64,000 nucleotides of DNA from Galeruca laticollis (taxonomy: Eukaryota; Arthropoda; Insecta; Coleoptera; Chrysomelidae), in NCBI GenBank assembly GCA_963921935.1, contig OY998176.1, positions 90,274,910 to 90,338,909 of the forward strand, written 5' to 3'. A program made the translations under genes and the position numbers. Below, one piece after another: positions 55,641 to 64,000 of the stretch. Positions within the stretch are counted from its first letter, which is position 1. Every line of letters starts with the position of its first letter. Below the pieces are notes generated by a model. It was not told where the DNA came from, ran no database searches, and saw only the letters and a program-made list of their open reading frames with translations.

Positions 55641-55984
55641 TTGCCTCTGGTATTTTTCTGAAAAAATAAATAAAAGCTTCTTAATTTTGACCAGTCCAAC
55701 TTAGGCAATTGAATTGGTCTAATATAGGCTACACACAGTTTTGTTAAGAAACTTTTTTTTCTAAAAAACTTTTACAGATATTTGGGTCAAACTTGAACAT
55801 AAATATTGCCAAAACTCCTCATATTATCATGGAAATATTGGAACAACTCTTACCTTGATTATAAAAAGCTAATCCTTAGGTGAGAGTAACGAAATATTAC
55901 TACGTCCAACTAAAATTTAAGACGTATTCTCCCATTGGAAACCTAAACTCGACTAGATGTGCTAAACATAATATGTATTAGGTA

Positions 55985-56820
55985 TATAGGGTGTTCCATC
56001 TTAGACGAGCCACCCCGTATATTTCTTATCTCATAGTGATTGGTAAAAAGTCCAAATTGACCTGCATTGGCTTCCATACAATAATAAATTCTCTCGAACT
56101 AATGAATAAAAAAAATAAAAACATTTTCTTATCTTGCCTTCGTTTTTTGTTCTTAAAAGGCGTTTATCACGTTTCTTCCATCATTTCATGTATTAAAAAT
56201 CAATCTGTTGAGCTACTACTTCGCTGATTTGCTTACTATTTCAAAAATAATTAAGGTGTACACATTGCAAGAACGTGTTGAGCTGGTTAGCCTGTACTAC
56301 CAAAATCCAAATGGTGCCCGAGCGGCTGCAAGGATATTTAACCGAAACCATCCTGGACGTAGCGTTCGCCATAAGTACGTAATGGAATTGATTTCAAAAT
56401 TTGTTGAGACGGGTTCAGTAATGGATAAAAAAGGGCACCCATTGGAATTGTGAATGATGAGGGAGCAGCTGTGGCGGTATTGGGCCATGTCCAACTTATG
56501 CCAAACACGCAATTTGTCCGACAACTTTCTGCGGTTTCCGGTATTAGGCAATCTAATGTTTTCAGAATTTTACAAAAACACAAGTTCCATCCCTACAAAA
56601 TTAAATTAATTCATGAATTATAAATGATGATGATTTGGATCGAAGGCAAAATTATGGCCGAGTGCATTAACAATAACCCAAATTTCTTGTACAACGTTTT
56701 CTTTTTTGACGAATGCACTTTTTCACTTAATGGAGAGGTTAACCAGCATAACTGTAGAATTTGGAGCGATACAAGTCCTCATGTATTTCGAGAAGAACAA
56801 TTTTTGAAATAAATTGAAAT
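55985..56820 (+). pseudogene. Tc/mariner-type transposase fragment (DUF4817-like HTH)
   Basis: A terminal-repeat-like phrase GGGTGTTCCATCTTAGACGA is at 55,990. From about 56,260 the plus strand gives a helix-turn-helix (TLQERVELVSLYYQNPNGAR, HPGRSVRHKYVMEL, KFVETGSVMDKKG), then after a shift LSAVSGIRQSNVFRILQKH and KFHPYKIKLIHEL. After a stop comes the DDE region FFDECTFSLNGEVNQHNCRI with WSDTSPHVFREEQ (56,700-56,800). It stops abruptly at about 56,810, where the SWIM pseudogene begins on the other strand, so the 3' end is lost. Confidence 0.85.
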
Positions 56821-57995
56821 CCGATTCATCCTTAAACTGTGTATTTTCAAATTATCATAAACCAGATCCATATTTTCATACTTTATTAGCTCGCAATTAA
56901 TTTTCCTTCTCTTAGCTTCAACAACCAGTTCATTAAAAAATGGCTTATTATCATTTAGCATTGACATTTCTTGGTTAAAGGAGCTGGGGGATATCTGTTT
57001 AACATCAATAAATAAATTTTAGACTTGTTCCTATATTTGATAGCAATGGTTTTTGCCAGTAACTAGTGACCTTAGTTGGATATGGTTCTTCACTTCTTCG
57101 GTGAACCCACATAAAAAAGCCAGGGCATATTTGCAGCCTCCTAAAAACAAACATTGTATGAATCAACAGATATTTTTAAAGTATTTTTTATCAAATAGTC
57201 TTACACTTAGTTTTGGTAACAATACTTTACTTTGTATAAAATTTTATAAAACATATTTTCATTGTTTACTGCCAAGGATGTAGGTGAATATAAACAAATT
57301 AATTGAACAGGTTCCCTTGCTACATTGATCTATGTATATCTTACACATTTATATACTATATTTAATATTTAGATTGACTGTAAACCATATGTATATTCAT
57401 TATTTTGTCAACCATGCCAACTTTATCCTTTGCAATAATAAATAATACAAGCCTTTTTTGATCTGAGTTGTATACTGTTCATCCAATAAAATAAAATGGA
57501 CTTTAAACATATATGTCTATTTAATTTTAGTGACCTAATATTTTATTACCTTCAGATGCTGGATATGTATGACAATGAACATCTTGAACAGTTTCTGCTT
57601 CCTGTATCGATAACTCCACAGTGTAATTTGTGTTTCTAAAGTTATGTTCTGGACATACTTTTCCCCGAACTGTGCAAATGATATTTTCTCGTTTGACCTC
57701 ATCAAAGCCAATGGCATTATCACCATAAGATTCTCTCATCGATCTAAAATATAATTATTTTCTAACAATATAATATACAAGCATTTTTAATTGATTTAAA
57801 GACATTTTTCAATTAATATACAATACAATGGGTATTATTAGCATAAATTCAATGTGAGATATAAACTTACTGAGATGCTTTGGAACCCTTTAGTTCTGAT
57901 ATATTAGATCTATTGTCCTTTTTTAAAAACGCATGCACCATAAAAATGTCTAGTTGTGGTAAATTACTGGAATTTGCCTGTACGAACCCAGTCAT
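56779..57995 (-). pseudogene. Multi-exon SWIM zinc-finger gene fragment
   Basis: Exon 1 (57,995-57,871) starts MTGFVQANSSNLPQLDIFMV and ends in donor TCA|GTAAGT. Exon 2 (57,743-57,550) encodes SMRESYGDNAIGFDEVK and VCPEHNFRNTNYTVEL, ending at PASEG|GTAATA. Exon 3 (about 57,143-56,779), after acceptor TTTTTAG, encodes GGCKYALAFL. After a shift it gives WVHRRSEEPYPTKVTSYW, and after a 4-bp duplication DVKQISPSSFNQEMSML. This is a family with many insect copies, carrying a SWIM CxC...CxH site. Here the second CxC Cys is replaced and the last His is Tyr, so zinc binding is lost. It may be a decayed host gene or element cargo. Confidence 0.7.
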
Positions 57996-60309
57996 TCTAA
58001 TAATTTACGAAAAATATCTAACACCAAAAATAATAACTAACTGTAAATGCGTTAACGAAAACTAATAATAGGTAATAGTAACATTTTTAAAATAATCTAA
58101 TAGCCATAAAGCTAATATAAATCGGAAGTAAATTTGAACAACTCCTGTCACTCAATATAAAAACGATACAGCATAAACACAATCTATATCACCATTTAAG
58201 AGTCAAAGACGACATAATTGCGGTCCTATGTCGACCCTTATATAGCTAACTTCTCTTTCAGGTAATGTACGTCACAGCATAAATGGCGAACTTCTTATTT
58301 AAATTATCCAAAAGTTGAATTTTCAAATCGAAATAGAAAACTTGTGAGAATAAAAACATTAAAAATAATTGATTCTTCATTATGATTTTGTCCATCACTA
58401 ACTACTAACATTGAGAAAACATCATATTATCGTTAAGTTTTACACCCCATTATATAAGGTTCGTTTTTTTCTTAAAAATATTTCAAATTGTTATGGATAT
58501 TACCGAGTTCGTAGAGAAGGTACCATAATTATACTGGTCCCTTGTCAGTGCAGTGTACCAATTCTTACTTTGATATCAAACTTGACTGGATAATAAGTTT
58601 TCAAAGACTTTTTTCAGATGGATGGAATGTATCAATTTCAATCATAACTTTATGATTAAACTTTAATTTTCCATGTGTAATTTAACTACAAAAACAAACT
58701 TTAATCCAACAACAAATTTGTCTCGATTGTGTTTGCTATCAATTTCCATAAAATTGTTGAAAACAGTTATTAAACTCGATCAAAAGTAATGGAACAATAT
58801 AATAATGAATCATTTCTCTGAATGTAAATAACATTTCGTAGTAAATGTCTTGTTGCTTAAGAACGAGTCATTCCGCCCAAATGCACGCTAATTACAGTGA
58901 ACATAATTACGACAAGCTTTAATTAGTGTTCCATCTGAAGCAGCAGCAGTGGCAGAATTCCTGTTACATTAAATGGAGGAGCACTGTGTGTTATATACAA
59001 CTGAGTATCTACTATACATAATATGCCTAACGGTATACGTCAGCTTCTATCAAGCCAAAACTCGCATGGCAATTATATTACGACCGTGAAAGCAAAAGGC
59101 ATCTCGTCGCGGACGAACACAGAAACACAATAAATACACGGTGAATAAGCAATTTTAACCAGTGTGTATTTAGTCAAATAATTGTCTTTGTATTGACACT
59201 TTATATAGTCAATAACATAAGAAACTTGTTGTCAGGTAATAATTCTCGAGGAGTCGAAATAAGAAACATATCTTCTGGTGTGGATGAACTAGATTAGTGG
59301 AGTGGACTGTTGTCATTCACCGATACACCATAGATTCTATTGTTGTTGTTTTTCTTCATTCAGGTTTTTGGAAAATTGATAGTTATATAATTAAATTACA
59401 GTTGTACATATATGTTAGATGTTCGTATGATAAATATGTATTTCTCTCCGATTATTATTGAACTGAAACACTTCTAGTTAGCATTATTGTGTTTCGCGTT
59501 GTAACACGATAGTTATTTTTATACTTTTAGGTAAAATCGTTATTTTCCTGGTTTAGTATACAGAGAACGCCTCTGTATTGCATGACGTAGCTGGTTGTGG
59601 ACGTTCTGAATGTGGTTAATGTTACCGCCTCGGTTATTAATTAAAGAGAAAGAAGAATCACTCTAGCCTAAGTTTGATTTTGATAAGTTTTTATACTTTT
59701 CTATGAATATGTTTATTGCTATCTAGTCAAATCATTACTTCATGAGATGTTTTGTGACCTTTCGCGTAACTTATCTACTGATTGGTAAGTACCTTAAATC
59801 CTATTAATTTGATAAAAAAAAATCAGGTATGCATATGTCTGACTCTCACAAAGTTTTGGCATAATATTATATACATTATATTTTTTTGATTGGCAATATT
59901 CTCTTATATAATATTTACATTAATATCAAGGGAATAACCCAAAGTATTCAAATGGGAACCTGGCGACTCCTATCAATTATTACATTATCATTCATTCTTT
60001 CAGTCACCCCTTATTTCACACTTGCCTAAACTGTTATTTTATTCTGCTTGTTTGTGGCCTCTCAACTCCTAAAATTCTCATTACGCCTTTGTGTGATTTT
60101 CCATTCTTTAGCGTTACTGGTTCTTGCATTTCAATTACAAACTTCTTTGCTTTTAGGTGCCTCTGACGTTATATTTTAACTCTGTATTCCCCACTTCAAA
60201 GATAGCTTTAGACCCAGGTACCCTGTGAAGAGTCCAGCGGGTGACAGTCCTCGTTCAGACGTTCTCATATAATGCTGATCTCGATTCAGCCCTTGCTATG
60301 GCAAAATAG
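57996..60309. other. Long AT-rich stretch with no supported gene
   Basis: No recognisable protein motif in any frame. A GC-richer patch at 58,860-59,120 contains GCAGCAGCAGTGGCAG and could be a non-coding exon or regulatory sequence, but nothing decides this. Confidence 0.5.
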
Positions 60310-60639
60310 TTATATAAATCCTAAAGTTAACTGTATGTTCCCTAGAAAGGAGATAGTATTCATATGGTGATCACTGATGTAATTTGGGGAGCCGGAGCAA
60401 ACTTCTTTTTCATTACCCGTAATTTTTTTAGCTGTATACAAAAAGCATGCAGGACGTGCATATTTTTCTCTATATTCCTGGTGCTCACTCCATTTGCCTT
60501 CGAACACTAATGGTCTTGTTGCCTCGTATGTTAGTCTCCAATAAGCACCTGCCGTATCTTCCACTACGTTACCTGTAGCTACCGGCTGTTTAAGTATACT
60601 TATCCTTAATAACCCACATAGAAAATATGAATTAGCCAA
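60310..60639 (-). other. Unrecognised 109-codon open frame
   Basis: Open from an ATG at 60,639, with balanced amino-acid composition for so AT-rich a region. Segments include AYWRLTYEATRPLVFEGKWS and ARPACFLYTAKKITGNEKE. No signal peptide, no repeats and no known motif. It lies just left of the Gypsy integrase remnant on the same strand and could be a decayed part of that or of another element. Confidence 0.3.
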
Positions 60640-60879
60640 ATTTCCACTGTATATGTCGATATATAAAATTTTTTGCGAATAACGAATTTAAACTCTTATT
60701 AGATTGAGTAACTCCTGTTATAACGGGACTATCGCACACATGTATATAATTACCAGAGCGTTTGTTGATAATGTGTTAACAACTTATTTGCGTTACCCCT
60801 AGGGTGCTATATCGCGATTAAGAGAAACAGATAGGGAGAGAAGGTGAAAATAGACAAATTTTTTAGGTTATTCCTCATC

Positions 60880-61700
60880 CTGAGGGGTCACTTCTGGTGA
60901 CCAGGAACATTGTATGGTAGTATGCGGCTTACATGGACTACCTCCTGTTTACTATTTGGAGAGAAGCCTTTGCGGATTTCGTAAGTCACTTTCCCTTTCT
61001 ATTGATTTATATAATAGGCGCCAAAGTATTTTAACCAGAGCTGTTCTGACGCCCTACTTCTCGAATAGGCGTAAAAATGTTCAACTTGGTCTCCGGGTTT
61101 GAATTCCAGTTCCCAATGCCTCGCATCGTAGTAAGTATTGGCCTCACCCTGCTTTTTAATGATGTTTTCGACGGCCTGACTACGTGCCCAAAAGGCTTAC
61201 TCTCTAATTTCTTCCACTTCTTTGCTTTTGATATTTTGCATCAATTAGGATTCTGAAGGTAAGACTGGCCCACTAGCATATACTAGCATGAAAGGTGAGA
61301 ATCTCGTTGTATCTTGTATTGTTAAATTATAGGCGAATGTTACCAGTGGGAGGTACTCATCCCTGACTGTGTGCTGTGTATTCACATACATTGAGAGCAT
61401 ATCTGCCAGTGTTTCATTAAATCTTTCGGTCAGACCATTTGTTGATGGGTGGTAAGCTGTTGTGAATTAGCTCACTGTGCCTATGACTTTAGCTAGTTCT
61501 GTTAGTGTCTTCGATATAAAGGTTGTCTCCTGTCACTTAACAAAAATCAGTGGGACCCATGGTTATGATATTCATTAGGATGAACTATGCTACCGGTCCT
61601 GCTTCCTCACCACTGAGGGCTGTAGCTTCGGCCATCTCGTTGCATAGTCAGTTGCCAGTACTATAAAGGTGTTCCCATTTCCACTCCCTGCAGCTGGTTC
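60880..61700 (-). pseudogene. Gypsy integrase core and C-terminus, decayed
   Basis: The minus strand from 61,700 gives, over several frames: STGN and EMAEATALSGEEAGPVA (integrase core); ETLADMLSMYVNTQHTVRDE with YLPLVTFAYNLTIQDT and FMLVYASGPVLP (61,260-61,420); HWELEFKPGDQVEHFYAY (about 61,080); and RKGFSPNSKQEVVHVSRILP with PYNVPGH near 60,900. This order is the end of a Ty3/Gypsy pol of the common ADMLSMYV type, unrelated to the intact Gypsy at 33-41 kb. Many stops and shifts; no LTR recognised. Confidence 0.85.
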
Positions 61701-63588
61701 AAAACAAGTGTCTGCGGATGGCAATTAAACACAACTGTTTGCCCGATATTACCCAAAAATTCGTGGTTACATGTCAAAGCCGATACCCCCCCCCCCCAGT
61801 CAAAGACTTCATAACGAAAATTTCGAATAACTTTTATAATAATTGTCTGTCAGAAAATCTTCGTAAAAATCTCAAAGACGCAAATCGCGAAGGAGACATC
61901 CGGAATAGTGGGTGTAGAATTCTGCATGGCACGTTAATTACATAACAAGGTTGATTAACTCCAAACCTATAGCATCACACAACGTGTAATCAATCCAAAC
62001 ATACAAAACAAAACAAAATCAACGTCAGTCATGTTGTCGCCCCAAAAACTAATAACCCCATGTTATTTTTGAAACCCTGGTTTTTAGGAGTCATAAACAT
62101 TCAAGGGACAAAGTTGCTGTAAATAGTGGAGACTTATGGATTATGCCGACGGGCAAGGAACCATGAACCATAATCAGACAAACAAAATAAGAAGAGAAAT
62201 TGCCAGAACATCGGCGCACCTTTTATGCATTTCTCTAATTATTGTACAGGGATTCTAAAACATACAATGAAGAATATTATTATTATTATTACTGATTTTT
62301 CCTCTAACTTTGATGTTGTACTAGATACTCTAATGAATACATCTAAAGTTAACTGTATGGAACGGCCCATTAGAAAGGATTGCATAAACTTTTACAGTAA
62401 AGACTATGATTAAAAAAAATATACTTGAATGTTCTTATCGCTGACATTTTATATTACTATTCGCATGTATTACAGAATAAATCTCATTCAACTTTTAAAA
62501 ATAATCAAATATCTTAGCTACATCTAGCTATTTGAAATTGGTAGAATAAATTTACAGTTTAGTACCAGTATCACACTCGAAATCCTTGAGTCCATGTGGT
62601 TTTTATTGTCCTACCAGTACTTTTTGTCCTACATGCAAACTAAGTATAAAAAAGCTATGAAACTCACCTCCAATCCTGAAGGGTCGTTAGCAGAGGATAC
62701 CAACCACAATGCAACCAACAGCCACAGAGTCTCAACCCCAACCTCGTTCAAACTAATCATAAGCACAAGTGCAGCACACAGAGTGTAGATCAGCAATATG
62801 GTCACCGCTTTCTTCCTCAAGCCCTATCCAACTTCGGCTCCAGCAACAATACGCCAACGAAGTTACTCCTATCGGTGAATCTTCTTATGGGGTTAGAAAT
62901 AAATATCCCCAAACTGAGAGATGGCAAACGTCACTTTAAGGTTTTGTCCTTAACCAAATATCTCACCACAAAACTGCTATGCTACGAACTTGAACTTTAA
63001 ACCTGAAAATAAACTGTCAAGGGCAAGTTCCTTTCATTGCTGTCAACTTATCTGATAACATCATCGTGCCACCTGAAGAGATTCTCAGCAATTTAATGTT
63101 ACTCAAACAACCTTGGACATATACAATTTAATATCCCACATATGCACCCATTGTATCCTAATTTTGAATAAACCCATTTACTCCCTAATGTGATAACCAT
63201 TTACTATACACGCGTCATAGAATCGATGGATGGAGTTAACCTGAAAAAGGGAAACTCAATATTAAGAAGACATGAAACCTTCCTTGAAACTATGAACTTA
63301 AAAGCTAAGTGGACATATCAGGTAAACATACTCAATTACTGGAAGATTATACCACTTCTGCCAGGTTTTGAAGACAGAAACGAATAATATAAATAACTAA
63401 ATACAGTACTTAAACGGTTTATTAGGAGTAATTGGAATATGCCAATATTTACTAGAACAAAATATATCCACAAGTTATGCCTACCTCAGAGACTATATTT
63501 GCCAGCCTATCTTGAAAACCATGAATGGTTTATATGAATTGAACTTACGTAAGAAATGACTTAATAAAGCCAATCATAAGTATACATT
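61701..63588. other. Stretch with no supported gene
   Basis: Includes an 11-bp C run near 61,788. A Gln/Pro/Ser-rich frame at 62,700-62,870 (TATESQPQPRS) and a 37-codon run near 63,020-63,130 might be gag-like scraps, but no family could be named. Confidence 0.4.
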
Positions 63589-63758
63589 TAAAATTATTGA
63601 CCTTTACCCTGACGTCATTATTATCTGATAACATAACCGACATAATTATTGAGCGGCATCTCTTTCTAATAATACTGAGGAACAGAACAAAATAATTTGA
63701 CATTTGTCGGTTATGTTATAAGATATTAACGACGTCAGGGTAAAGGTCCATAATTTTA
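63589..63758. mobile_element. 170-bp MITE with ~60-bp terminal inverted repeats
   Basis: The left end TAAAATTATTGACCTTTACC and the mirrored right end TAAAATTATGGACCTTTACC continue through CTGACGTC and TAACATAACCGACA with few mismatches. Target duplication is unclear; TA or TTA is possible. No coding capacity. Confidence 0.8.
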
Positions 63759-63769
63759 GGTGTATTTAA

Positions 63770-64000
63770 AGGTCCCCATACACTACGGGTAAACACGACA
63801 ATCTTAACCGAACAATTAAAATTGTATGTGCAAAATAGCCGCTTGTAAACACACATACTCTGTCGGACAAGAACGTCTGCAGTTGTGTGTTTCACGATGA
63901 ACCGTACGGACATAATTGCAGTGGCGTTGGTTTTTGCTTAATAAAAAAAATCACTTAGAAAACGTTCGAAATGGGCAAGAGATTGGCTATTGAAAAGAAA
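63770..64000 (+). pseudogene. PIF/Harbinger transposase start, cut by the window end
   Basis: GGTCCCCATACACTACGGGT at about 63,770 looks like a Harbinger end. The ATG at 63,898 begins MNRTDIIAVALVFA, then two stops, then KRSKWARDWLLKRK, the conserved N-terminal block of PIF/Harbinger transposases. The catalytic region would lie beyond the window. The stops show it is not functional as read. Confidence 0.7.

Noticed and set aside
62629..62820. Minus-strand hydrophobic frame followed by a good donor (GGAG|GTGAGTTT), suggestive of a signal-peptide exon
   Set aside because: No in-frame ATG at the start, no partner exon and no recognisable product.

Overview
The window looks like AT-rich insect chromosomal DNA made almost entirely of transposable elements. 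The evidence is the family content (BEL/Pao, Gypsy, an EN-RT-RNaseH LINE, two pogo-like transposases, mariner relatives, piggyBac and Harbinger pieces, a Polinton), many (TA)n tracts, and short spliceosomal introns. The order of insect cannot be fixed from sequence alone. I saw no rRNA, tRNA or CRISPR array. I found no convincing intact host gene; one SWIM-type gene fragment may be host-derived.

Layout. 1-4.7 kb: two pieces of a LINE on the minus strand, with a TATA and heat-shock-element-like promoter repeat upstream of one. 5.17-5.42 kb: a piggyBac-type MITE. 6.2-9.1 kb: a decayed pogo transposase. 9.1-14.1 kb: (TA)n tracts, a 300-bp-armed inverted repeat, tandem repeats and a small RT scrap. 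14.8-18.2 kb: a mariner remnant interrupted by a 2,991-bp DNA transposon with a spliced transposase, clear TIRs and a TA duplication. 18.4 kb: a fold-back repeat. 19.0-22.3 kb: a decayed BEL/Pao element.

24,496-52,511 is the main object: a complete Polinton/Maverick (adintovirus-like) element with ~1 kb TIRs and a 6-bp target duplication (ATTAGG). It carries protein-primed PolB, RVE integrase, packaging ATPase, adenain-like protease, PLA2-domain and pX-like proteins, penton-like minor capsid and double-jelly-roll major capsid genes, and several accessory genes. Replication and accessory genes read rightwards from the left TIR; integrase, the 44-46 kb group and ATPase read leftwards; the capsid block (46.3-50.5 kb) reads rightwards. 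PolB, ATPase, both capsid genes and the gene at 44.5-45.5 kb carry a few stops or frameshifts, so this copy is a recent fossil. Unexpected cargo includes a truncated secreted matrix-metalloproteinase gene (signal peptide and cysteine-switch prodomain) and a 178-aa protein with a perfect BC-box match.

A young 8.4-kb Gypsy element (33,167-41,578; two 1,545-bp LTRs differing by roughly 1%) is nested in the Polinton beside the integrase, in a (TA)n tract. It has gag and pol, a tRNA-Lys-like PBS and a -1 slippery heptamer at the gag/pol border.

52.5-64 kb: a second fold-back repeat, a second copy of the promoter repeat, a second pogo transposase, a mariner/Tc-type fragment abutting a multi-exon SWIM-domain pseudogene, a Gypsy integrase scrap, a MITE and the start of a Harbinger transposase. 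The long stretches between these hold nothing I can support.
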